Shown piece by piece: positions 38,230 through 47,069 of a stretch of 64,000 bases of DNA. Positions within the stretch are counted from its first letter, which is position 1. Each line of letters begins with the position of its first letter. The notes beneath the pieces were generated by a model. The model was not told the origin of the DNA. It saw only the letters and a list, made by a program, of their open reading frames with translations, and made no database searches. The DNA is from Acidimicrobiales bacterium (GTDB taxonomy: Bacteria; Actinomycetota; Acidimicrobiia; Acidimicrobiales; SZUA-35): assembly GCA_013003535.1 (NCBI GenBank), contig JABDIY010000131.1, positions 1 through 64,000 of the forward strand, given 5' to 3'. The position numbers were made by a program, and so were the translations under genes.

Positions 38230-39478
38230 CCAACAACATATCCCCTGCCTTGAAGCCAAGTGTCTTGTTGACGTCACCGAAGCGGGAGAGGTCCACGATC
38301 AACACGATCGCTGCGCCGCCGAGACGATCGAGTTCAGGGTCGACTTCTCGCATGAAGCCGCGTCGCGTGAGAAGACCCGTGAGCGGATCGTGGGTTGCGT
38401 CGTAGTCGAGCTTGATTTGCAGGTCAGCTCGGGTGATCGCGCTCTCGAACAGGTCCATGGCAGCGGAGAATCGGGCCGCATGTCGCTTAGGGGAGATGGC
38501 GTGGATGCCTGGACCCAACAACACCATTCGACCGTCGGCCTTCCGGAATCGGTGGACTGCGACTGATTGCTCGACAAGGGAGCCGTCTTCGGCGGTCGCT
38601 TCAAGTCCGGTTGATTCGATCACCTTTCCGTCCTTGTCGACCAATGCCGCCCAAGTACTGTTCAAACCAGACCGAAGGGCGACAAGACCTTCCCTCACGA
38701 CATCCGAAGGATCAATGCCGGCCACCGTCTCGAGGAAGCCGTGGATTTCCAGGAGATCCTGGTATGCCAGGCGATCGGCGATCTGTTGTTTCGACAACTG
38801 CCAAATCAGGCCCATGGCGATTGCGGGGAGAATGAGGAAGCCGGGCTCGGCCAAGGCGGCGATCAGTGCCCAGGTTCCCATCGAAGCGCCCACCACGGAC
38901 TGGGTGGTCGACCCGAGTACGTCGATCAACAGTTTTGACTTGTTCTTGCCGCTGACCCAGCGGAGGAACACCGCGTTCAGTAACGAACCGACGGTCTCGG
39001 CTACAGCTATGGCCGTCATCAAGGCAGCCGCACCTCTGAGCGAATTCAGCTCGGTAGTCAGGGCTCTGACGATCGCATCGGCTACTGCGACCCGCAACAC
39101 GATCATCGCCGCGTTGAAGGTCAGCTTGTACCAGGTGCTGCCGTGGCGAATGATGCTGGTGGCGGTAGCCGCGAGTGCCCACGATGCGGCCAGCAGCCAC
39201 GGGCTCAGATAGGCGAGGCCGAAGGCGAACGGAATCTCGGTGAAGGCGAACTGCACTTGTTGGCCGCGGATCTGAACGAAGACGTGGGCGTACAGTGCAA
39301 CGCCGAAGCCAGTCCCGATGATTGTTGCGACGAACCAGGGACTGGAGATGAGTGGCGCCCCGAGCCAGGCGTCGCGCAGAATGACCGAGCCGGTGGCGAC
39401 AAGGATGGCCGAAGCTACGAGCGCCGCCAAACGTAGAGAGGGCTTGCCTTGCCGTTCTGACGAACGAGGCTGGGACAC
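38210..39478 (-). pseudogene. N-terminal multi-TM sensor + first half of GGDEF domain of the same interrupted gene
   Basis: Multi-TM region, GAF-like middle, then DATHDPLTGLLTRRGFMREVD..LIVDLSRFGDVNKTLGFKAGDMLLVGRQAT* stops mid-domain. Confidence 0.8.
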
Positions 39479-39621
39479 AGCCTTCCATCGGCATTATCCG
39501 TCTACTGATTAAGTCAGCTGCCGATGTTTCGCTTACTGATCGAGTAGGCCGTGTCGTTTCGGGGAGGTTTGCCCACGATGAGCCCGCTCGCCGCTTGAGG
39601 CTTGGAACTGGGCTTACATTG

Positions 39622-39696
39622 TCGGGCTGGGGAGATTCGAACTCCCGGCCTCTTCACCCCCAGTGAAGCGCGCTAACCAAGCTGCGCCACAGCCCG
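39622..39696 (-). tRNA. tRNA-Pro (anticodon GGG), CCA not encoded
   Basis: Minus strand: CGGGCTG TG GCGC..GCGC G CTTCA-CTGGGGG-TGAAG AGGCC GGGAG-TTCGAAT-CTCCC CAGCCCG A. Acceptor, D, anticodon and T stems all pair. Confidence 0.95.
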
Positions 39697-39750
39697 TATG
39701 TAAGAGCTGAAAGCTTAGCACCTTCACAACGCACCACTACGCTTGGATTC

Positions 39751-40515
39751 ATGTGTGGTCGATTTGTAGCAACGGCGGCCGCGGGTGAACTGGCCGACTA
39801 TTTTCAAGCAGTTCTGTCGGAGTCGCTGGCGACCACTGATTCCGAAACTTCCCCGGAACCCAGCTACAACGTGGCCCCCACCAACCACGTCCACACCGTT
39901 CGCGCCAAAGAGGGCCATCGGGAGATCGATGTGATGAAGTGGGGTCTGGTGCCGTCCTGGGCCAAAGACCCCAAGATCGGAGCAAAGATGATCAACGCAC
40001 GCTCCGAGACGGCCGCGGAGAAGCCGGCGTTCAGGACTGCCATCAAGAAGCGGCGCTGTCTGGTTCCAGCCGATGGGTTCTATGAGTGGGCGAAGGTCCC
40101 AGGACAGAAATCCAAACAGCCCTACTACATCACTCGGGCCGACGGGGAGCCGATAGTTTTCGCCGGTCTCTGGGAAGCTTGGAAACCCAAACCCGGCTCT
40201 GAAGCCGAGGAGGCCGCCACCACCGAGGGTTCTGCTCGCGAAGACATCTCCTGGTTGATTAGCTGCACACTGATGACGACCACTCCAAACGCGGAGATGG
40301 CCGAGATCCACAATCGGATGCCGGTGCTGGTCCCTCCCACATGGTGGGACCGCTGGCTGGATCCCGAGGTGACGGTCAACGAGATCAGCGAACTGTTCCG
40401 ACCCGCGCCCGATGGTCTCCTCCAACTCACGCCCATCACCACCATGGTGAATAATGTTCGCAATAAAGGCCCAGAGCTGATTGAACGGGCCGAAGCGCTG
40501 AGATTCCAATTGTGA
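39751..40515 (+). CDS. SOS response-associated peptidase (SRAP; YedK/HMCES family)
   Basis: MCGRFVA (catalytic Cys2), PSYNVAPTNHVHTV, MKWGLVPSWAKDPKIGAKMINARSETAAEKPAFRTAIKKRRCLVPADGFYEW. Confidence 0.95.
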   Translation: MCGRFVATAAAGELADYFQAVLSESLATTDSETSPEPSYNVAPTNHVHTVRAKEGHREIDVMKWGLVPSWAKDPKIGAKMINARSETAAEKPAFRTAIKKRRCLVPADGFYEWAKVPGQKSKQPYYITRADGEPIVFAGLWEAWKPKPGSEAEEAATTEGSAREDISWLISCTLMTTTPNAEMAEIHNRMPVLVPPTWWDRWLDPEVTVNEISELFRPAPDGLLQLTPITTMVNNVRNKGPELIERAEALRFQL

Positions 40516-40610
40516 GCAGCGTTCCCGTGAAAGCTGCCATGGCCGCCGGTGGGACCGTCAAGGCGAAAGTAATCTGAGCTGGCGCGGATCAGGGCTAACG
40601 TGATTGCGCT

Positions 40611-42083
40611 GTGAGCCAGACGCCCTACCGGCGGAATATCCGTCGCCGCCTGACCGCAATACAGGCGCGCCTCGATGCCGGTGCCGGAGACCGCTGGATT
40701 CCCTATGCCATCGGGTCGGTCTTGGCTGCGGTCATGGCGGTTGTCAGCGTTCGGCGGATGAATGCTTTCACGATCGGAGACGACCTAGCTGGGTATACCC
40801 AGGCGGTTTACTTGATCAGCGAAGGATTGACCCCTCGGGCATCCATTCTGGGTGAAGGCGTCCATCTGTTGGAGGTTCGCTGGTCGTTCCTCCTGTACGT
40901 GCTGGCAATCCCGGCTCGATTCGCACCCGTCGCCGAAACACTGCTGATCGCTCAGGCAGTGGCGCTGGGAGTTGCCGTGCTGCCACTGTGGAGACTTGCC
41001 CGCGAAGTGGCGCGACTGCGAGTTGGTGCCGCCACGGCGATTTGCCTGGGCTACGCCCTCCACCCCGCCACCCAAGCCATCGGCACCCTCGACTTCCATC
41101 CCGAGGCGCTGGCTTTGCCCGCGATGCTGGCGATGGTGTATTTCGGTACCACAAAACGCTGGGTTTCCTACTGGGTCGCAGTGGGGCTCGTTCTCCTGGC
41201 CCAGGCCGACCTGGGTTTCGTCATAGGCGTCTTCGCGCTGCTCATCCTGAATCACGCGGCCCGATCGACGGGCTTGTGGACACTGGGCATAGGCATGGTC
41301 TGGGCGCTTGGGCTGCTCCTCGTTGCACAGCCTTTGACCGGGGAGACCGGCGTCATCGGCGGCAACTATGGCCCGTATGGAGATTCTTTTGGCGATGCTC
41401 TGCTCGAGATCCTTTCCAGCCCGCTTGGGTTTCTCGGGGACCTCGTGGCCAGAGACAACGTGACACTGTTGCTCGGACTATTGACCCCAGTCCTGTTCTT
41501 GCCGCTGCTGTCGTTGCGTCACCTGCTCCCTGCCATCCCTGCTGCCGTGCTGCTCCTGCTCACCCAGACCGGCGATGGCTCCGATGGCATAGCCCCAATC
41601 CTGGCCTTCGTCATGGTGTCAACCGTGTTCGCGCTCAGCCGCCTCGGCACCCTAGGCGTTGACCGGGTCTTTGTGGACACCCGATTGCTTTCGGCCCTGA
41701 TAGCGGCGGCGCTGCTGCTCTTTGTCACGCGGTCGCCGTTGTCGCCGTATGAGTCCCCCTGGGAGCTGAACGAGCTCAGTCCTGAAGACATTGCCCTGAC
41801 TGAAGCGGCGCTCCGTTTGGACCCGGAGGTTCCGGTACGGGCTTCGGCCAATGTTCTTCCCTTGCTCGCCGAGCGCCGCTTTGCCTATCCAATGGCCGAC
41901 GAGACTCCCACGGTCGCCGCGGCGGTCTTCCGATCACGTGCAGTACTCATCGACCAACGAACGCTGGATCAACCGCTGACGGGAGATCAGCTCACAACGT
42001 TCACCGAGCAGATGAGCGGCCTCGGGTTCAATCGGGTCAACGAGGGTGACGGCGACACGATCCTGCTGTACTTCAGGCCATGA
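40611..42083 (+). CDS. DUF2079-family polytopic membrane protein
   Basis: MNAFTIGDDLAGYTQAVYLISEG..HLLEVRWSFLLYVLAIPARFAP; LDFHPEALALPAMLAMVYF. Confidence 0.8.
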   Translation: MSQTPYRRNIRRRLTAIQARLDAGAGDRWIPYAIGSVLAAVMAVVSVRRMNAFTIGDDLAGYTQAVYLISEGLTPRASILGEGVHLLEVRWSFLLYVLAIPARFAPVAETLLIAQAVALGVAVLPLWRLAREVARLRVGAATAICLGYALHPATQAIGTLDFHPEALALPAMLAMVYFGTTKRWVSYWVAVGLVLLAQADLGFVIGVFALLILNHAARSTGLWTLGIGMVWALGLLLVAQPLTGETGVIGGNYGPYGDSFGDALLEILSSPLGFLGDLVARDNVTLLLGLLTPVLFLPLLSLRHLLPAIPAAVLLLLTQTGDGSDGIAPILAFVMVSTVFALSRLGTLGVDRVFVDTRLLSALIAAALLLFVTRSPLSPYESPWELNELSPEDIALTEAALRLDPEVPVRASANVLPLLAERRFAYPMADETPTVAAAVFRSRAVLIDQRTLDQPLTGDQLTTFTEQMSGLGFNRVNEGDGDTILLYFRP

Positions 42084-42108
42084 TCGACTGTCTGGCGATG
42101 AGCCACAG

Positions 42109-42693
42109 ATGAAGAAGCTTTCGGATTCCTCGCTGTGGACACGGGAGCAATTATTGACCTGGCCAAACCTGGTCACCATGCTGCGGCTTCTTTGCATCCC
42201 GATATTCGTCTGGCTGCTGTTTGGAAGGGAGAACCGGGCGGCAGCATCGTGGATGCTGGGCACGCTGGCCATGACCGATTGGGTCGACGGGTATCTCGCC
42301 CGTCGCTTTGACCAGACCAGCGATTTCGGCAAGCTGTTCGATCCCACGGTGGACCGGCTGCTCTTTCTCGTTGCGGTTCCCAGCATCTTGATCGATGGGT
42401 CGATTCCGTGGTGGATCGCCGTCGCGATACTGACGCGGGAGTTTTTGGTGGCGGCGGGCGCTCTCTATCTGGCCTACCGCAATGCTGAGCCGTTCGCGGT
42501 CACATGGGAAGGCAAGTGCGGAACCTTTCTCTTGTTCCTCGCAGTGCCGATGTTTCTGGGGGCCCAATCCACCCTTTCCTACGCCCCTGTGCTGGAAGTT
42601 TTGGCCTGGCTATCGGTGATTCCTGGTCTTGGTTACTCATATTGGTCAGCCTTTGGGCAGTACCTTCCACAGGCGCGCAGCATCCTCGGCTAG
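42109..42693 (+). CDS. CDP-alcohol phosphatidyltransferase (PgsA-like)
   Basis: LTWPNLVTMLRLLCIPIFVWLLFG; DWVDGYLARRFDQTSDFGKLFDPTVDRLLFLVA, matching the CDP-OH-P-transferase motif. Confidence 0.9.
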   Translation: MKKLSDSSLWTREQLLTWPNLVTMLRLLCIPIFVWLLFGRENRAAASWMLGTLAMTDWVDGYLARRFDQTSDFGKLFDPTVDRLLFLVAVPSILIDGSIPWWIAVAILTREFLVAAGALYLAYRNAEPFAVTWEGKCGTFLLFLAVPMFLGAQSTLSYAPVLEVLAWLSVIPGLGYSYWSAFGQYLPQARSILG

Positions 42694-42704
42694 ATTTGCA
42701 GGTC

Positions 42705-43088
42705 ATGGACGTACCTAACGATCTCCGCTATTCAAAAGACCACGAATGGATCAAAGCCAACGGTGATCGACGGTTCACGGTGGGAATCACCGACTATGCC
42801 CAAGACGCCCTGGGTGACGTGGTGTTTGTCGATCTTCCCGATGTTGGAGCGTCAGTCACGATTGGTGATTCCATCGGCGAGATTGAGTCAACGAAGTCCG
42901 TCTCCGATGTGTACGCCCCCCTCACGGGGACGGTCGTCGAGGTAAACAGCGAGTTGCTCGATGCCCCTGAGAAAGTAAACGCCGATCCCTACGGGGATGG
43001 CTGGATGTTTGTGGTCGAGGTAGCCAGCGACGAAAACGTCGAGGGGCTCATGGACGCCGCCGCGTATGCGGCCTTGACCGAAGGGTAA
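42705..43088 (+). CDS. gcvH: Glycine cleavage system H protein
   Basis: DLRYSKDHEWIKANG..FTVGITDYAQDALGDVVFVDLPDVG; lipoyl motif IESTKSVSDVYAPLTG. Confidence 0.96.
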   Translation: MDVPNDLRYSKDHEWIKANGDRRFTVGITDYAQDALGDVVFVDLPDVGASVTIGDSIGEIESTKSVSDVYAPLTGTVVEVNSELLDAPEKVNADPYGDGWMFVVEVASDENVEGLMDAAAYAALTEG

Positions 43089-43098
43089 CGAAAGCATC

Positions 43099-43554
43099 GT
43101 GGGTGCCTCCTGTCCCAACTGTGGATACGACAACCCATTGGGTTCGAATTTTTGCTCCTCTTGTGGGGGGCAGCTCCGGGCTACGGTCAATTCCGAGACC
43201 GAGCGAATTTTGGTGTCCGACGCGGGCGGGACCGGTCACGCCGCTGATTCGGGCGAGGCGGTGTTGGTAGTTCGCCAAGGGCCAAAGCGGGGTTCTCGGA
43301 TCGCTCTCGATGCCGATGTGATTTCTATCGGGCGAGGCGAAGACTCCGATATTTTCCTCGATGACATCACCGTCTCGCGAAACCATGCCCGTCTCGATCG
43401 GGTGGGTACCGGGTTCCGGGTCAGCGATCAAGGCAGCCTCAACGGCACGTATGTCAACAAAGAACTGATTGAAGAAGCGATGTTGGCTGACGGCGATGAA
43501 GTTCAGGTTGGGAAGTTCAAATTGGTCTATCTGGCATTGGGGGGCGAGCAATGA
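43099..43554 (+). CDS. Zinc-ribbon + FHA-domain protein (positional GarA/OdhI counterpart)
   Basis: SCPNCGYDNPLGSNFCSSCGG; FHA ISIGRGEDSDIFLDDITVSRNHARLDRVGTGFRVSDQGSLNGTYVN. Confidence 0.92.
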   Translation: MGASCPNCGYDNPLGSNFCSSCGGQLRATVNSETERILVSDAGGTGHAADSGEAVLVVRQGPKRGSRIALDADVISIGRGEDSDIFLDDITVSRNHARLDRVGTGFRVSDQGSLNGTYVNKELIEEAMLADGDEVQVGKFKLVYLALGGEQ

Positions 43555-44849
43555 GTCGGGTACGTGACCATTGGTCGATCGGTGAAGTTCTGTCACTCCT
43601 GCAGGACGAATTTCCCGAGGTGACGATTTCGAAAATCCGATTCTTGGAGAGCCAGGGGTTGATCGATCCCGAGCGCACCCCGTCGGGGTACCGAAAGTTT
43701 TCCGACGGAGACTACGACCGGTTGTATTGGATTCTCGAGCAACAGCGTGACCATTACCTGCCCCTGCGCGTCATCAGGGATCGCCTCGATGAAGGTCAAG
43801 ACATTGCAGCTGCGCCGCGCCGAAGCGATTCCCGGATCGGTGACGAGCTTCCCGACGGAGAGTATCCAGAGGACGAAGACCTCATGGATGAATCCGATGA
43901 TGCACCGGTTCTGTTCGACGGGGATGCCGACTTCGCGGACGATCCTGAGCCCACCGAAGCGTCAGCTGAGTCCGATGCCATGTCGGCAGGAACAGCTGCT
44001 TCGCCGGGACATGATCAGCGTGACACGATGTTCCGAGACGCACTTGCCGAGAACGAGGGTCCGCTGAGGGCTGCAGACCCAACCGAGGATCACCCGGTAC
44101 AGCATGAGTCGGAGAATGCGTTGGCGGCGGCGGTACATCATGCCTCGCGTCAGGTGGATCCTGATCTGCTAGCCGAAGATGATGCCGTCGACTCGGCCCA
44201 CGGGCCAGACATTACGGCCGACGAGGCAGAGTGGGTCGCACCGTCCCCCGATGGGCCCGGCGAGTCAGAACCAATTGAAGTTGCGGACCACTCCGCTTAC
44301 CAGGGCGCGGCAGCCGACTCCACAGATGAGGATGCAATGAACCAACCGGAGAAACGCCGGCCTGCGCCGCGCTTGCTGGGCACCAGGACCGAGGGTCCCA
44401 AACCCGTCACCAAGTCAACGGCGGAGGTATTGGCCCCGCCACCTCGACCCACCTTGCCAGGCTCCTCGGTTGCGCTCACCCGAGAGGAACTGGCCGAACA
44501 GAGCGGCTGTACCCCGGGCATGGTCACCGAACTCGAAAAGCATGGTCTGATCAGTCCCCGCAACGTTGCCGGAGCAATCCTCTTCGACTCCACGGCTCTC
44601 ACGTTGGCACGCTTGGCAGTGCAGTTCGGGAGGTACGGCCTGGAGCCTCGTCACCTACGAACCTTCCGCCTCGGGGCCGAGCGCGAGGTTGCCCTTCTCA
44701 CGCAGAGCATCGGTCCAACGTTGAAGGCCAACAACCCAGAAACACGCCGACGTTCATACGACACCCTTCAAGATCTCGCAGAGCTGGCGGCAAGTCTTCG
44801 CTCGATCATCGTGCGAGATCTTGTGGCCGATCTCGAACCCGGCGGCTAA
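43551..44849 (+). CDS. MerR-family regulator, FtsR-like, with about 200-aa acidic insertion
   Basis: WSIGEVLSLLQDEFPEVTISKIRFLESQGLIDPERTPSGYRKFSDGDYDRL; second HTH-like LTREELAEQSGCTPGMVTELEKHGLI. Confidence 0.88.
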   Translation: MSRVRDHWSIGEVLSLLQDEFPEVTISKIRFLESQGLIDPERTPSGYRKFSDGDYDRLYWILEQQRDHYLPLRVIRDRLDEGQDIAAAPRRSDSRIGDELPDGEYPEDEDLMDESDDAPVLFDGDADFADDPEPTEASAESDAMSAGTAASPGHDQRDTMFRDALAENEGPLRAADPTEDHPVQHESENALAAAVHHASRQVDPDLLAEDDAVDSAHGPDITADEAEWVAPSPDGPGESEPIEVADHSAYQGAAADSTDEDAMNQPEKRRPAPRLLGTRTEGPKPVTKSTAEVLAPPPRPTLPGSSVALTREELAEQSGCTPGMVTELEKHGLISPRNVAGAILFDSTALTLARLAVQFGRYGLEPRHLRTFRLGAEREVALLTQSIGPTLKANNPETRRRSYDTLQDLAELAASLRSIIVRDLVADLEPGG

Positions 44850-44858
44850 GTTTTGAGC

Positions 44859-45356
44859 ATGGCAGTTGAAATGGAGTTGATTGGCGTGAAAGTACAAATG
44901 CCGGCAACCACTCCTGTCCTGGTGTTACGCGAGGTCACAGGGGACAGGCGCTCGGTTCCGATCTTCATTGGCGGGCCCGAGGCCCATTCGATCGATCTGG
45001 CCGTCACCAACACGAAGACGGCCCGACCCATGACACATGATCTGTTTGTCGAGGTCATCAGCGGCCTCGGCTTCACGTTCAAGAGAGTTCTCATCACCAA
45101 ATTGGTGGGAGGAACATTCTTCGCCGACCTCGTGGTTGCCAGCAAGAGCGGAGAGGAGACCACGTTCTCAGCTCGGCCCTCTGACGCAGTGGCTATAGCA
45201 GTTCGTGCCGGCGCATCAATCTTTGCGGAGATGGCCCTGGTGGAAGAGGTGGGATTCGTTGAGGAAGATCCCAGCGAGCCCGCCGACGAGGACGATTTGG
45301 TGGAAGAACTTCGGCACTTCTTAGACGAGGTGAACCCGGAGGACTTCAACCCTTAG
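44859..45356 (+). CDS. DUF151 bifunctional nuclease-family protein
   Basis: MELIGVKVQMPATTPVLVLREVTGDRRSVPIFIGGPEAHSIDLAV; FSARPSDAVAIAVRAGASIFA. Confidence 0.93.
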   Translation: MAVEMELIGVKVQMPATTPVLVLREVTGDRRSVPIFIGGPEAHSIDLAVTNTKTARPMTHDLFVEVISGLGFTFKRVLITKLVGGTFFADLVVASKSGEETTFSARPSDAVAIAVRAGASIFAEMALVEEVGFVEEDPSEPADEDDLVEELRHFLDEVNPEDFNP

Positions 45357-45395
45357 AGATTGGTAGAGCCATCAGGGCCAGTGCGATCGCCTGGC

Positions 45396-45917
45396 TCAGC
45401 CGGACTTTACGTCACCGGTTCCGGGCCGAAACGGGCGCCGGGGGTCATTCCTTGGGGACAGGTCCTCCACTGGTGGGCGCAACTCCACGATGGCGGCGTC
45501 TACTTCGTCCTTCACACCTGACAGCGGAAGAATGTTGAGCACCCCCTGGCCTGCTTTGAGAATGTCGATGAGTTCTTCGCCGTCCTGCACCACAACCGAG
45601 CGGTGACCGTTGATCACGATGTTGGCTGCGGAGACATCGGTTCCGAGTTGTTCACGAAGATAGTTGAAGACCTCCCGTACCATCTCCAACTTCAACCCGG
45701 CGTCCAACAGCGTCTTGATGATCTTCAACTCGAGAAGATCCCGGTAGCTGTAAAGGCGTCGGGAACCTGAGCCAGCCGCTTCGGCCAGCGAGGGTCGGAT
45801 GAGGTCTGTTCTGGCCCAGTAATCGAGTTGGCGATAACTGATCCCGACGATCTCAGCGGCCTTCTTGCCGGTGTAGTTTTCTTGGACTGCCACGGTGATC
45901 TCCTCCGCCGATCTCAT
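45396..45917 (-). CDS. MerR-family transcriptional regulator (Rv1830-like)
   Basis: YTGKKAAEIVGISYRQLDYWARTDLIRPSLAEAAGSGSRRLYSYRDLLELKIIKTLLDAGLKLEMVREVFNYLR. Confidence 0.92.
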   Translation of the reverse strand: MRSAEEITVAVQENYTGKKAAEIVGISYRQLDYWARTDLIRPSLAEAAGSGSRRLYSYRDLLELKIIKTLLDAGLKLEMVREVFNYLREQLGTDVSAANIVINGHRSVVVQDGEELIDILKAGQGVLNILPLSGVKDEVDAAIVELRPPVEDLSPRNDPRRPFRPGTGDVKSG

Positions 45918-46047
45918 CCGCAGCGAATTACATGATGCGAATTACAGAATACTAATTACGTTCATGAGATTAGGCTGTGAGGTGGCGGTGGTCAACGATC
46001 ACCGCACGAGTAGTAGTGGAATCGTCACATAGTGTCGGGAGGCCGAG

Positions 46048-47031
46048 GTGATAGCCGATGCTCATAGCGAGGCGGAGGAGGCAGTAGCGGTCGCAGTTGA
46101 GGCTCTTGGCGATATGGCCAGGGACTTCCACGCAGTGAGAATCGGGGCCGATCGCGGTGTCTTCTCTTCGGTCTGGCACCTCTCCCGCCGTCGTCCGACG
46201 CCCGGTCCTTTCGCTTCAGTTGTAGTGAAGATGCCGAAATCTGGAATCAACGGAGACGCCGCTCGGCGGAGCGGGGCGTATGACCGCGAGGAACAGGCGT
46301 ACCGCAGTCTGCTGTTTGCCGAATTGCCTACGCCAGAGTGTTTTGGAATCGTTGCGACCCTGAATGGTCCGGCGTTTGTCTTGGATGATCTCACAAGTTT
46401 GCGATTCGTGGACCAACTCGACGGGTTGGATCTGCCCCACGTCGAGGCCGTCGTCGATGCTCTCGGTAGCTGCCATCACCTGATCGATCCAACGATTGCG
46501 CACGGTCTGGGGGTTCGGCACGTTACCCCGGCCACATTCGATCGTTCCGCACTGCGGCGGGGTCTCGGGGCTTTACCCTCGGAAGCCATCCCTGGATTCA
46601 CGTCACTTCTCGATGGGGCCAGCGAGGCCATTGATGCTTTCGCGTCACTAGCGGATCCCGTGCTCTGTCATGGCGACCCGCGCGCGGACAACTTGGCGTT
46701 CATCAACAAGATCGATGGTCCGGTTGCTTTGCTGTATGACTGGCAACAGATCGCCATTCAGGCCGGTGAGGCCGACCTGGCCTGGTTGCTGGCAACCAGC
46801 GTGTCCGCCGATTCGCGGCGAAGCATGGAGCCGGTGGTATTCGCTCGTTATGCACAGATCACCGGCCGGCATCCCGACGAAGTGGCGCAGCGGTACAAGA
46901 CTTCGATGGTGGTGCCAGGCCTCGCAGTCCTGTTGCTTGCGCAACGAAGGGCGGTTGGCCGGCTCGCTGACGTGGTGGCGACCAGCGTGGAACGAATAGG
47001 TGCCGCGGTGGCAGACCATCTCTTGCTGTGA
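46048..47031 (+). CDS. Aminoglycoside phosphotransferase/choline kinase-like protein
   Basis: VLCHGDPRADNLAF (Brenner-type motif) and LYDWQQIAIQAGEADLAWLL. Confidence 0.8.
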   Translation: MIADAHSEAEEAVAVAVEALGDMARDFHAVRIGADRGVFSSVWHLSRRRPTPGPFASVVVKMPKSGINGDAARRSGAYDREEQAYRSLLFAELPTPECFGIVATLNGPAFVLDDLTSLRFVDQLDGLDLPHVEAVVDALGSCHHLIDPTIAHGLGVRHVTPATFDRSALRRGLGALPSEAIPGFTSLLDGASEAIDAFASLADPVLCHGDPRADNLAFINKIDGPVALLYDWQQIAIQAGEADLAWLLATSVSADSRRSMEPVVFARYAQITGRHPDEVAQRYKTSMVVPGLAVLLLAQRRAVGRLADVVATSVERIGAAVADHLLL

Positions 47032-47069
47032 CCTGTGCCGAGCAACTTCTCTGTGCTGCGACACCTGGA

